A DNA stretch of 64,000 nucleotides from Pseudorasbora parva (GCF_024679245.1 NC_090172.1:46133554-46197553), one strand, 5' to 3'; counted from the first letter of the stretch, positions 1 through 11,413 are shown. Numbers and translations are program-made. Notes: a model not told the origin generated them from the sequence alone.

Positions 1-488
1 CGTTACCCCCTACTCGTAATCAGAAAAGTAGAAATAGTGCCAGCGCCCAGCGGCTGTGTCCCATCCCGTCAAAATAAAAGTCCCGCTGGCTGCTCATGAG
101 GCGTGTTGTTAATCTCATTAACAATCGCTCCAGCGGCCTTGTTTAGCTCCCACAACACTCGGTCCTGCTCTGCTTCACACTACAGTAACATTAATAATCG
201 CATCCATGAACACAATCGCTACCCGAGTCCTATTTTCCACCGGCTGTGAGGTGAAGACCACATGTCCCAAGATGCTGCGCTCAAACTTGCCATCACCAAA
301 CTACACCTTTGTTTTGAATAGGCACCCTCTAGCGGATGGAAAAGTTGCATAGTGCAGCTTTAAAGGGGTTGTCTTAAGAGAAATCAAATTCTTCTTTTCT
401 TAGAAAGGCAAAAAAGTCAGGGGTGCTCAGGGAAGTCAATGAGATGTTTGAAGGTGCTCTTTGGGATCAGAGATTGAAATTAATGTAG
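1..488. other. Unassigned left-edge sequence
   Basis: I see no exon, no long open frame and no recognisable repeat here. It is presumed intronic to plekha7, because that gene's second coding exon ends at 19,800 on the minus strand and no third exon is found in the window. Confidence 0.4.
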
Positions 489-777
489 AGCAAAAATGCT
501 AATTCAAGGCACTCTTATTCAAATTATTAAAAAGCCTTTAACTGGGTCTTTCATTATAGAAAATTTAAAAGACATGGAGGGTGAAAAACAATCCATGTGT
601 AGCAGCCCAAAACAGCCTTTTTCAGGGTGTGAGGAAGGCTGTTTTGGGCCGTTACACGTGGGCTGTTTGTCATCCCCCATGTCTTTTAAATTTTCTATAA
701 TGAAAGACCCAGTTAAATAAAGGAATAAAGGCTTTTTAATAATTTGAAGAAGAGTGCCTTGGATTTGCATTTTTGTT
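489..777. repeat. Long near-perfect palindrome (foldback element)
   Basis: The left arm (about 489-622) and the right arm (about 632-777) are reverse complements over almost their whole length, including GCCCAAAACAGCC near the centre (about 625) and AAGGCACTCTT near the outer ends. The right arm carries a few extra bases near 717-732. Conceptual translations of the two strands are nearly the same protein, which is a by-product of the palindrome and not a gene. It is most likely a foldback or MITE-type element. A transcript through it would form a long hairpin. Confidence 0.75.
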
Positions 778-952
778 GTTCTTTTCTTAGATCTGAGAAC
801 AATTCGAATTTTTATAATACTATGAACTTGTATTACAAAAGAAGATAGTACATTTCAGAACTCAAAACAAGTCACGATGAAATCAAAATTGACCACTCTT
901 ATTTGTATGTAATATAGCAGTGTTTTTTTAAAATAAATGATTAATCCATGAA

Positions 953-956
<4 letters not shown>

Positions 957-1039
<83 letters not shown>

Positions 1040-1040
1040 T
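957..1040. repeat. (TA)n microsatellite followed by T tract
   Basis: An uninterrupted TA dinucleotide run to about 1,021 is followed by about 19 T. It lies 24 bases before the left LTR of the retrotransposon. Confidence 0.95.
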
Positions 1041-1064
1041 AAGACATCAAAAGCATGAACTTTT

Positions 1065-1769
1065 TGTAACACGTATGATTACTGCAATAATAGATTAAAA
1101 TAGTGGACCAGTATCAGAAAGACTAAGTTCAGCTCAGGGAGGAAAATGGCGTGTTCAATGAGACACAGACACGTGGTTGCGATACCCAAAAGTGTAGTAT
1201 ATTATAGTGACATAAGCTGACAGACAGTTTCAATATTTACATGTACACAAAGATGGTAATGAGTTCATAATTGTTAATAAACAAATCTAAGTGTTGTTTT
1301 CTCAAGTCATACACAATCATTCAAATGATTAAAAGCTGCAACCGTCCTTGCACAATGCACACTGGGTCAATCAGTTCATTAAATTCAAAGAACCATAATG
1401 TAGGAATGTGTGTATTGGTGTGCGGGGATGTGTAAGGGGAGCAGCTGCAGCGCCTCCTACCACACCGGCAAATGCTTGCACTCAATCTTCGGTTCAGGGC
1501 CTAGTAGCTCGCCATCCATACAAGAAACCTGGCCAGTTCTCATATGATTAAGTCACTCAATACAGCAGTCTCAACATAAAATGGAGGCATCTGCAGCAGC
1601 TCAACACGTCGACTCCCACACACACACAAACTAACAGCGCGCGGCCATATTTAAAGGGAAATGACGCGATCTCCGTGCCAAATCTCGCGATACTTGTACA
1701 AATCTCGCGATAACGTGTGAGAGTGGAGAGTCGTGAGAACAGAGCATATAACAGTAAACCAGGGTTACA
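1065..1769 (-). repeat. 3' LTR of the Gypsy element
   Basis: This 705-bp direct repeat, with TGTAAC/GTTACA terminal inverted repeats, corresponds base for base by eye to 8,239-8,943. Because the element reads on the minus strand, this left copy is the 3' LTR. Confidence 0.95.
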
Positions 1770-1781
1770 TCCTCCCCCCTT
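1770..1781 (-). other. Polypurine tract of the Gypsy element
   Basis: On the coding strand, AAGGGGGGAGGA abuts the 3' LTR exactly. This is the expected position of the plus-strand primer in reverse transcription. Confidence 0.85.
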
Positions 1782-1821
1782 AGATCATGCACGTCCTCGC
1801 TGCATAAAAACTACAGAAGTA

Positions 1822-4800
1822 TTACAAGTTAGAACTAGTGTCTGCCACAGTGGCATAACTAAGGGCCTCTGTATAAGCATTGGACAAACTATGAAAAAGA
1901 GTTTGAACAACTGAAATTAAAGGGTTACCCAATGCTGTATATTGAAGTCGTTGAATGGGTTGGCGCTGACGACCTGAACGTCTGGGTATTACATCAGAGC
2001 TAACTATATCACCAGAAGTAGTAGCAGAGCTCTGAACAACAGAACCCACCGATGACTCAGATTGGACCGGCCCACAGTCTTCATCCTCAAGCTCCAGAAG
2101 AACCTCAGTTTCAGGCACATCGATGCGTACCTCTTCCACAGGTAAGTCCACCTCTCTCTGGGCATATTCATCCCTCCGTTCAGGTAAAGAAATTCCAGGT
2201 TCTTCCACTATAGCGTCTACATCCCAGCTGAACATCAATGAACCTTCCTCAATGGTTGGCCCAGACCCTTCAGCTTCAGGCAAGTGGCTTTCAGATATTA
2301 CAATTGTAGGTTGGGAAACCAGGTTTTCTGAGAGAGGCAGGACAACAATATCACTTGGGACTGTCGACGAGGTAGACACTACAATGTCACAATTCATGGG
2401 TTCTCGTTCAAGTTCACCCATGTTCACACTGATATTCATTGGGACTTGAGGAAAACTCCCAAGGATGACAGGTTCAACATCCACTGGATCCTCATTCTCA
2501 GAGATATCAATAGCGTCGTTACGACTCTGGCTGCGAGTGTGTGGCTTTTGAACAGGCAGATCTTCAGGAAGGTCCTCTATAGATAATAGAAAGCCACAAG
2601 GCAAAAGCAAATCACGATGGAGTGTGCGAGTAGGTCCTTCCTTAGTTTCTGGCCTTACAGTGTAAACTGGAAGATCCCCAGCACGTTTCACAACCACATA
2701 TACCTCTTGTTCCCACTTGTCTTCAAGCTTGTGCTTGCCTCGGATTCTTACATTACGGACAAGAACTCGGTCGCCCACCTCCAAACTTGCAGGTGTAACA
2801 CGTTGATCGAACCGGTCTTTGTTCCTTTTAGCTGACTTCTGAGCATTCTGGGATGAAAGCTTGTAACTCTCCTCAAGACGAGATCTTAAATGCTTCACAT
2901 ACTGAGAATGCGAGGAAGATGGAGATTCACGGACAGGCAAGCCAAAAGCTAAATCAACTGGAAGCCGCGGTGATCGTCCAAACAGGAGTTCATAGGGCGT
3001 GAACCCTGTTACCTCATTTCGCGTACAGTTATACGCATGGACAAGAGGTTTAACGTATTCCCTCCACTTAGCCTTCTGCTTGCTCTCAAGGGTGCCCAGC
3101 ATGTTTAACAATGTCCGGTTGAAGCGTTCAACTGGGTTGCCCCTGGGGTGGTAAGGGGTCGTTCGAGTTTTCTTAATGCCAGCTACATCACAGAGCTCCT
3201 TAATCAGCTTAGATTCGAAATCTGGGCCCTGGTCAGAATGTAGACGCTCAGGGATGCCATAACAACTCAAAGTCATTCCACAGACATTTCGCCACAGTCT
3301 TGGCCTTCTGGTTTGCAGTTGGAATAGCGACAGAAAATTTGGTGAAGTGATCCGTAAGCACCAAGATGTTCTTTGTGTTACTGCTATCTGGCTCAATGGT
3401 AAGAAAATCCATACATAACAATTCCAAAGGACGACTAGTTTGGATATTTACTAAAGGAGCTGCCCTTTCTGGAAGACTCTTGCGTCGTACGCACCGACCA
3501 CAAGTTTTAATGAAGTTCTCAACATTAACCGCCATCTTAGGCCAGAAGAACCGCTGCCGTACCAAATCCAGGGTACGCTCTATGCCCATGTGCCCCATGT
3601 CACTGTGGAGACTCTTCAAGACAACTGTACGCAAGACTGAGGGCAAAACAAGCTGTAGAACAGGTTTATCTTCATCCTGCCTTCTCCTATACAAAATACC
3701 ATCTTCCAGCTTTAACCGATTACACTCCCGTAACAACAATGCAAGCTCAGGAAGTTCCTCTCGGGCATTGGGGGGAACTTTTTCTCCTGTCTCGAGTTGA
3801 TGGATAACTTCACGGATTACTGGATCAGCACGTTGTTCTTCCCTCAGGTCAGTGTGGGTCAGCGGGGATATGACAGGAAGGCCATGTGATTCCTCCTTAG
3901 CGAAACTGTCAGGAATGATATTAGCATGAACAGAAAGTGACTCCACTAGGGTCATATCACTTTGGGAGTACTCAGCAAGACAGCATGATCTAACAAGACT
4001 GCTCTGGCAAATAGCAACCACACTATCAGGGGATATTTCTGAAATTTCACCCGGGTCACACCGTTGATTCACAAAACGAGTCACAAGCTCACACTCTTCA
4101 CAACCTGCACTTTTATCTAACACTTCTCCGTGACAGCGCCGGGATAGAGCATCAGCATCAAAGTTGTGTTTGCCAGCACGATACTGCATCTTAAAGGAAT
4201 ATGTCGACAAGGCAGCTAACCATCGATGGCTTGTGGCATCCAGTTTCGCTGAGGTCAAGACATATGTAAGAGGATTGTTATCTGTGACGACTGTGAAGTT
4301 AGCACCATAAAGATAATCATGGAATTTCTCTGTGACACTCCATTTTAAAGCCAGAAACTCAAGTTTGTGTGCTGGGTATCGAGACTCACTCTTAGACAGG
4401 CCTCGGCTGGCATAAGCAATGACCCGCAGCTGACCATCCTGTTCTTGGTATAAAAACGGCTCCCAATCCAATTATGCTAGCATCTGTGTGCAAAATGTAA
4501 GGCAATTGTGGATTGGCGAACCCAAGGACAGGAGCAGATGTTAACTTTGAGATTACGGTGTTAAAAGCAGCATGACAGTCGGCCGTCCATCTCTCCCCAA
4601 AGGACTGCTTCGGATCCCGGAACTTCCCTGCAGAACTTTTATCTTTATTAGACTGACGAAGAGGTGCATAGCCTTGAGTAAGAACTTTAAGGGGTTTTAC
4701 CAGGGTGGCATAATCCTTAATGAAGCGCCGGTAATACCCTGCGAACCCCAGGAAAGACCGCAACTCTTTGAGATTTCGGGGTACTGGCCAGGATTTGAGA

Positions 4801-6539
4801 GTGGATATTTTCTCAGGGTCTGTTTCAACACCCTTCTCAGACACGATATGTCCCAGATAACGCACACTGGACTGGAAGAATTTACATTTTTCAGGAGACA
4901 ACTTCAAGCCAAATCCAGCCAAGCGGGTAAGTACTTTGAGTAACCGGTTCTCATGTTCCTCTAAAGTGTCAGAAAAGATAATAATGTCATCTAGGAACAC
5001 AAGGACCTCCTTAAGGTTTAAATCACCCATACACTTTTCCATCAGTCTCTGGAATGTACTTGGAGCATTAGTGACCCCTTGTGGCATCCGATTCCATTCC
5101 CAGAACCCTAACGGTGTAACGAATGCAGTTTTAGCCTTGTCGACTTCATCCATTTGAATCTGATAATATCCAGACTTCAGATCCAGAACTGTAAACCATT
5201 TGGAACCCGTTAATGCTGAAAATGACTCCTCAAGATTCGGCAAGGCATATGCATCTTTCACTGTTTGCAAGTTTAATTTACGATAATCGATACATAACCT
5301 TACGTCACCATTCCGTTTCCGGACCACCACAATTGGGGAAGCAAAGGGTGACTCTGACTCACGGATGACACCAGCGTTGAGCAAATCTTGCAAATGGCTC
5401 CGCACAGCTTCAATGTCACGAGGATGGATCGGCCTAGCCCGCTGCTTAAAAGGGGTTTCATCATGGAGCTTAATGCGATGCTTTACCTGCTCCGTGCAGC
5501 CGAAATCAAGATCATGGTGAGAAAATACTTCAGGCATTTGACTGAGCTTGAGGGTTATTCGCTCCTTCCATTCCGGCGGAATAGGAGATTCTCCAAATGT
5601 TAACTCCAAGGTGCCTCTCTGAGAACCTCCTGAATCTGAAGGGGTTTTTACAGTCTGCTGGGCCAAGATAGTGAGTGATGTGCCAATATCAGCAATTACT
5701 GTCATTGGTGGAATTAAAACATTTTGTTCAGACTCATTCATAACAAGAACAGGAACCTTGTAGGGAGCATGATTTGGAAGTGTGATGAGACAGCTCTGGA
5801 CACACAGCCCACCAGGAAGTGATGATGTTGGATGTTCAATTACAGCCCATTGAACTTTTGAAGAACTGTCTACTTTAGCAGAACCTTCAAGGACAATGGT
5901 CTAACCAGCAGGAATCAAAACTAGCATCTGACTCAACAACCTCACAACTCCTGTTCTGCCCACCTGATTCTGTTGGTACTTCGCTTGCAGGAGCTTTAAG
6001 ACTGCACAATACCCTTGGGCCATAGGTTGAAAACTGGCAAAGTCACTGCTGATATATCGTTCATATAAAGGCTCTAGAGTATTCATACCGATCAGCACAG
6101 GTGAAGAATCCCCTGGATGTACATCAGGTACAACAAGAGCAAGAGTCGGTATATCAACTTCTTTCCCCAAAAACTCTTTGGGAAAAGCAATATTCACCTC
6201 TACATAACCCAGGTATGGCACTGACTGACCGGCGGCACCCTCAACCTGAAGTAAGTTGTAAAGTGGCTTCACAGGGCAATGGCTGAGGCTCTGGTTATAG
6301 AAAGAGACAGGAATCGTAGTGACCTGCGAGCCTGTATCTAAAAGACAGTGGGAACTTTGTTCAGCGATCTGAACCACAGCAAAACACTTTGAGCCCACAA
6401 GCCCTTTTGGAAATTTTATGGGTGCACTTTTCATCTTAGACAGTGACATTTCTGCACAATTAACGGTCTTGGCTTTGGGACAAATTTGGTCCCCACTGGC
6501 CCCTGTCTGCCCCACAACAGGAACCGGACTCAGTTTAAA
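1822..6539 (-). pseudogene. pol: Pol polyprotein (PR-RT-RNaseH-IN), interrupted by one stop and two frame breaks
   Basis: Entered by -1 frameshifting from gag. The aspartic protease has LLDTGSQ near 6,330-6,350. An in-frame TAG at 5,901-5,903 interrupts pol, but the same frame continues on the other side into reverse transcriptase, which has CIDYRKLN and the catalytic VFLDD near 4,985-5,000. A one-base gain at a run of five T on the coding strand (about 4,450-4,456) moves to RNase H (VVTDNNPL, DADALSRR). The integrase follows with an HHCC zinc region and the first catalytic Asp (CMDFL). A second one-base gain near 3,263-3,270 separates it from the second Asp (HSDQG) and the Glu (NPVERFNR). 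A GPY/F-like C-terminal domain and a long acidic tail end at 1,822. There is no chromodomain and no env. As sequenced, no complete Pol can be made. Confidence 0.92.
6498..6539 (-). promoter_or_regulatory. Programmed -1 ribosomal frameshift signal at gag/pol
   Basis: On the coding strand the heptamer TTTAAAC (6,539-6,533) lies in the gag phase X XXY YYZ and is followed at once by the gag stop TGA. After the 7-base spacer TGAGTCC comes GGTTCCTGT (6,525-6,517), which pairs over 9 bp (two G-U pairs) with ACAGGGGCC (6,506-6,498) around a 10-base loop. The -1 frame is open from the heptamer into the protease. Slippery site, spacing, structure and frame all agree with -1 frameshifting as known for retroviral gag-pol. 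Function is inferred from sequence. Confidence 0.8.
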
Positions 6540-8156
6540 TGAACAAAGTTAGAGGCGTTCTGTTGATTGCTGGTGAACTGTTTCTTCTTACGAGCAACCA
6601 GAGTAGGGTTAGGCTCATTTTCACATTGGGGACGGATGTGGCCATCCTCACCACATCGAAAACAATAACCAGGTTTGGGCTGAGTCAGTGTAGGTGGACG
6701 GGACTGCTGATTAGCTGCTCTGACATGTGGCTTACTGTAAGACGAAGTCTTTGAAATGGAACTGACCTTTGATTGACTGGCCGTAAGCATGGCTAACTGT
6801 CGCTGGACTTCAGCTAGTTGTTGTGCTAGTTGCTGGGTAATGTTAATCAAAGATGTCACTGCCCTTCCATCTTCAGGGTCAGAACGAACAACCTGAGCAT
6901 GAGATGTGACCTTCTGCCGTGTAGACCCCAGGTGCTGCTTCATTCGAAGTGCTTTAGCTGCCTCCCGATCCTCTTCGGTACGCAAGAGTAGCAGCAGCTC
7001 AGAAAAGTTAGGTGGACAAGTCTTCTTTTGCTTAAGCTGAAGTTCAGCAATAAGTGAATTATCCCAGCACCCCCGACAGAACTGATTCAACAAATGACGA
7101 TTAACCTCAGACTCTATGACACCTCCTCTTTTCTTAGCTGAGTTCAGGGCAACCTGGAGCCGTTGGAGGAAGGCAGATGGTTTCTCACCTCCGTCCTGAA
7201 ATGTGTCCATAAATTTAGCAAATAGTTCATCCCCATCTTGCACAGTAGCATAGGCTGAATCAAGAGTATTTAAATACACCACAGGCAATGTACTGGAACT
7301 CAATTGCTTGACCATATCTGCTGCTGGAGGAAGAAGACTCTCAACTATCCTCCTAGAACGATGGAGATCAGACGCCAATGGATCTTGCAACAGCAGTTCT
7401 ACCCCTGACCGCCAGGTGTCATAATCAGCTTCATGCGCAGGTCTTGGGAGCCGACCTGAAAACACCCTAAGCCGTTGGTGATGTACTGCATTCTCCTCAT
7501 TCTTTACAATGTGCTCCACCACGTAACGTTGTACCTCAGGTGGATGGACATCAATGCTGGCAGATGACTGCCTAAACTCTGGCAGCGTAGGGTCATTCGG
7601 ATCATTGTGGGGCTCGGTGGCTGACCTGGCCGGTATTGACCTGGGGGCATCTGTGGCTGATGGAGACTGAGTCAATAACTTCACAGATGGCACAGCTAAC
7701 TCTGTGATGGATAGCTCTTTCACCTGAGTCGCCGAACGGAGCTCAGGAACCGAAAGTCCAATCTGAGTCATCGTCGTTCTGAGCACTTCTTTGTAATCCA
7801 CCCCTGTTAATTTGGCTAAATTCTGCAAATCAGATAAATACAACGCAGTTTTAGCTTTAGCAAAATGTTCAGTACAAACAGTAGATAACTCTGAAATGCA
7901 ACATGTATATTTCCTTTCAGCAGAAACAAATGTATAAGGTAAAGTGGGACGCAACACATCCAAAGCGGCACCACTACTGAACTCAATGACAAGTGTACCA
8001 TCAAATTCAGATTTCTTTTCAGAGATGGTCTCAGTCTTACTAATTAACCCATATTGGCTTGAAAAATTCAATGACCTCCTTACCTCCCGGTTCTATTATG
8101 CCTTCCACCAGCACAGCATTTGGTAATTTAATACCACATTTCAAAAACACATCCAT
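6530..8156 (-). CDS. gag: Gag polyprotein, PNMA/ZCCHC-like, one frame break near the N terminus
   Basis: The long frame (6,530-8,069, about 513 codons) is a Gag of the kind related to the domesticated vertebrate PNMA and ZCCHC12/18 proteins: an N-terminal PNMA-like domain, a central capsid region with the tract LRVFSGRLPRPAHEADYDTW, a glutamine-rich coiled segment, and a CCHC zinc knuckle (CFRCGEDGHIRPQC) coded near 6,625-6,665. This frame has no ATG at its start. An ATG in another frame at 8,154-8,156 opens a 38-codon stub ending at TAG 8,040-8,042, and its C-terminal residues run into the same domain. One extra base near 8,053-8,066 separates the two. Gag would form the virus-like particle and package the RNA. 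It ends at TGA 6,530-6,532, directly after a slippery heptamer. The family assignment is by motif recognition. Confidence 0.85.
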
Positions 8157-8219
8157 GATTTTCACAGAACTGAAATAACTCAATTTAACAACTCAATGTA
8201 CATTAAACACCCCAATTCC

Positions 8220-8236
8220 TCCTGGCTGGCTCGCCA
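8220..8236 (-). other. Candidate tRNA primer-binding site
   Basis: On the coding strand TGGCGAGCCAGCCAGGA begins two bases after the 5' LTR. The leading TGG complements a tRNA 3' CCA end. I cannot assign the tRNA with confidence. Confidence 0.6.
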
Positions 8237-8238
8237 AA

Positions 8239-8943
8239 TGTAACACGTATGATTACTGCAATAATAGATTAAAATAGTGGACCAGTATCAGAAAGACTAA
8301 GTTCAGCTCAGGGAGGAAAATGGCGTGTTCAATGAGACACAGACACGTGGTTGCGATACCCAAAAGTGTAGTATATTATAGTGACATAAGCTGACAGACA
8401 GTTTCAATATTTACATGTACACAAAGATGGTAATGAGTTCATAATTGTTAATAAACAAATCTAAGTGTTGTTTTCTCAAGTCATACACAATCATTCAAAT
8501 GATTAAAAGCTGCAACCGTCCTTGCACAATGCACACTGGGTCAATCAGTTCATTAAATTCAAAGAACCATAATGTAGGAATGTGTGTATTGGTGTGCGGG
8601 GATGTGTAAGGGGAGCAGCTGCAGCGCCTCCTACCACACCGGCAAATGCTTGCACTCAATCTTCGGTTCAGGGCCTAGTAGCTCGCCATCCATACAAGAA
8701 ACCTGGCCAGTTCTCATATGATTAAGTCACTCAATACAGCAGTCTCAACATAAAATGGAGGCATCTGCAGCAGCTCAACACGTCGACTCCCACACACACA
8801 CAAACTAACAGCGCGCGGCCATATTTAAAGGGAAATGACGCGATCTCCGTGCCAAATCTCGCGATACTTGTACAAATCTCGCGATAACGTGTGAGAGTGG
8901 AGAGTCGTGAGAACAGAGCATATAACAGTAAACCAGGGTTACA
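8239..8943 (-). repeat. 5' LTR of the Gypsy element
   Basis: A 705-bp copy of 1,065-1,769. On the minus strand it is followed directly by the primer-binding site and the gag leader. Its coding-strand promoter should lie in its higher-coordinate half, a CpG-containing region with repeated TCGCGA motifs near 8,865-8,885. Confidence 0.95.
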
Positions 8944-9074
8944 TCTTCCTCCCCCACGCAACATTTATTCTCTAATGGACTTTGTATTGATGTGTTTAGT
9001 GCCTTTATGGGTCTTGTGAGTGGGAATGAACTGAATGCCAATGGAGGCCTATCCGAAGCCTTTCTCAGCCATCA

Positions 9075-9198
9075 GCTTTCAACAAAAATATCTTCATTTG
9101 TGTTCCGAAGATAATCGAAGGTCTTACGGGTGTCCAACAACATGAGGGTGAGTAATTAATGAAATAATTTTCATTTTTGGGTAAACTAACCCTTAAAT
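9075..9198. repeat. Fragment of a dispersed MITE
   Basis: Contains ACATGAGGGTGAGTAA and ends in TTTTTGGGTAAACTAACCCTTAA-like sequence. The same terminal block recurs at 47,230-47,291, so this is one end of a dispersed short DNA transposon. Confidence 0.65.
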
Positions 9199-10237
9199 AT
9201 AATTTAAATGGACAAGTTATAAAAAATTAAAAAAAATCACCCTCCTCACAGTTGTCATGAAGGACAAAAATTAGCTATATAGTCCAAAACCACTTTTTGT
9301 ACCAGGTTGTAATTTTTTTTCCTGCTGTAAATGTGATATACAGATTCAGAAAATCTTTGTTTGTGTTTATCTGAAGAAAGGAAGTCATAGACATTGGTTG
9401 TGGCATGAGGGTAAGATGTGGTCTTGCATCAACATTACTGAAATCTACCCAACCTAACATCACCAATTGACAAGTTTGACTAATGAGCTATCGTGTCCCA
9501 ACCACTAAATGGCAGTGTTGTCCTACAACATATACCTGACACGGAGCCGGAGAAGTGCACGGCAAAAGTCAGGTAAAAGTGCGTGCATCGCTAGTTGCAT
9601 TAGCAAACCCAGCTCTCAAGACGATAGCATTATTCCGCTCCTGCAGTTTACAGAGCTGAAGTGTGGAGTCATTTTGGCTTAAGCTAAAAAGAAGCCACTA
9701 AGGAAATCGACAAGAATCATTTTGTTTGCAAAATAGGCCAAGTTAAAATCTATTACTCGGGGAAACACATTGAAACAGAGCGCGCTTAACATCCTGACGT
9801 CACCCGCGCTGCGGAGCAGCATTTCGATAGAATGTACTGCACGTTTTCCTCTCAGTAACAAAATAAACACACACCAAAACTGACAGCGGTGGCACCAGAA
9901 TGAAAGATCATAGCGATGTGGATATGATTGAACTTGAAATAGCACTTTATACAATAGACTGCTTTATAGAAAATACCTTAACTGTATTAAATATAAAACA
10001 AACAGTCATACAGTCATGAAATTGACTGCACTTTCTGTTGTTAAATAGTCACTGCTATACTGTGAACCTTTAAAACATGTACACAAAGAATCCTGCAGTC
10101 ACTTTACATTTCCCTTTACTTAGATTGCACAAAATAGTGATTAGTGATATAAATTATACTGTATTAATTAAATAAAATACTTTGTCTCGTGTTTTAGGCA
10201 TATGGTTGTGATCTTTTATTCTTTTAAATTATAAAAA

Positions 10238-10375
10238 AAACACAAAAAAAGAAATATCGCAATATATTGCCTCTCTTACAATATCGCAATATATTACAAT
10301 ATATCGTATCGTAACCCCTGTATTGTGATACGTATTGTATCGCCAGAGTCTTGGCAATAAACAGCCCTATTAATT
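10238..10375. repeat. Terminal fragment of a hAT-like non-autonomous element
   Basis: Repeated TATCGCAATATATT units run into a terminal block ending AAACAGCCCTA. This resembles the ends of abundant fish hAT-type elements, as recalled and not searched. The other end is not clear. Confidence 0.5.
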
Positions 10376-11077
10376 AAGGGTGTGGCCATTTGAATGACAG
10401 GTGGATTGCTGTTTATCGGCTGATCTGATAATGGTTAATATGCACCAATAGCGTTAAACTCTGTATATTCGTGCAGTCTGTGCATGTCTAAACATTAAAT
10501 CTGATTTTTAAGCTTGACACATTTAAATGCATATATCAAACCTATCACTTTATATATAGTTCATATAGACATTATATTTGGATTCATAAATCAGAATTAT
10601 TTCATTCCAATTTAAACAAAAAGTAGCTTTTTTTCTATGATAGGTGTGTGTTAGAAAATGAATAATACATTTCAATTTCTTTAACTATAAACCATTGCTT
10701 TTGGTATACTGGCATACGAGTGCTCACAAAAGCGACGTGACGTGGCGTAAGTGCATTGTGAAGTTGAGAAGTGGCGTTTCCTCAGGCTTTCGCGTTTCTT
10801 CTTGTGAAAATTTACACAATGCACTTACATCTCATGTGACAATGTCACTCTTTTCAAACACATCAGGATAGCATGAGTACAATTATCCCTTTGAACAGGA
10901 TTCCAGGGGTTTAAGAATAAGCCATTTTGAATTCTGCTCCTAAATAGACCCCTTTCCAAACTATCAATCCTCATTGTATCCAAGTCTAATCGTAAGCATT
11001 TTTATTAACTGTTAACTGAAAAAACACTGGAAGGTCTGGGCCATCCGAAAAGGTATCTAGGTTAAAACAAGCACATA

Positions 11078-11300
11078 CAGTATTGTTCAAAATAATAGCA
11101 GTACAATGTGACTAACCAGAATAATCAAGGTTTTTAGTATATTTTTTATTGCTACGTGGCAAACAAGTTACCAGTAGGTTCAGTAGATTGTCAGAAAACA
11201 AACAAGACCCAGCATTCATGATATGCACGCTCTTAAGGCTGTGCAATTGGGCAATTAGTTGAATTAGTTGAAAGGGGTGTGTTCAAAAAAATAGCAGTGT
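11078..11300 (+). repeat. Left terminal inverted repeat of the Tc1 element
   Basis: Matches the reverse complement of 12,491-12,704 nearly throughout, except for the 9-bp duplication near 11,257-11,275. Confidence 0.93.
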
Positions 11301-11413
11301 GGCATTCAATCACTGAGGTCATCAATTTTGTGAAGAAACAGGTGTGAATCAGGTGGCCCCTATATAAGGATGAAGCCAACACTTGTTGAACATGCATTTG
11401 AAAGCTGAGGAAA

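Larger units (their letters stand above)
1065..8943 (-). mobile_element. Gypsy/Ty3-type LTR retrotransposon with PNMA-like Gag
   Basis: A full-length element reading on the minus strand: 5' LTR (8,239-8,943), primer-binding site, gag, frameshift signal, pol in the order protease, reverse transcriptase, RNase H, integrase, then a polypurine tract and 3' LTR (1,065-1,769). The domain order with integrase last is that of Gypsy/Ty3. There is no env frame: pol ends at 1,822, only 52 bases before the 3' LTR. The LTRs are the same length, start TGTAAC and end GTTACA, and I find no difference between them by eye, which indicates recent insertion or homogenisation. No clean target-site duplication is visible (tttt on the left, tctt on the right). 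The pol frame is broken in several places, so this copy looks non-autonomous as sequenced. It probably sits in a plekha7 intron. Confidence 0.95.
8944..11077. other. Intronic sequence between the LTR element and the Tc1 element
   Basis: AT-rich DNA without a supportable exon. It contains two transposon fragments listed separately (9,075-9,198 and 10,238-10,375). The first dozen bases (8,944-8,955) resemble the element's own polypurine tract. Confidence 0.4.

Noticed and set aside
496..770. 74- and 83-codon frames on opposite strands with near-identical products
   Set aside because: The similarity is forced by the palindrome; no start context or domain.
1770..1821. Possible envelope gene of the LTR element
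   Set aside because: Only 52 bases separate the end of pol from the 3' LTR, and no other frame of suitable size exists.
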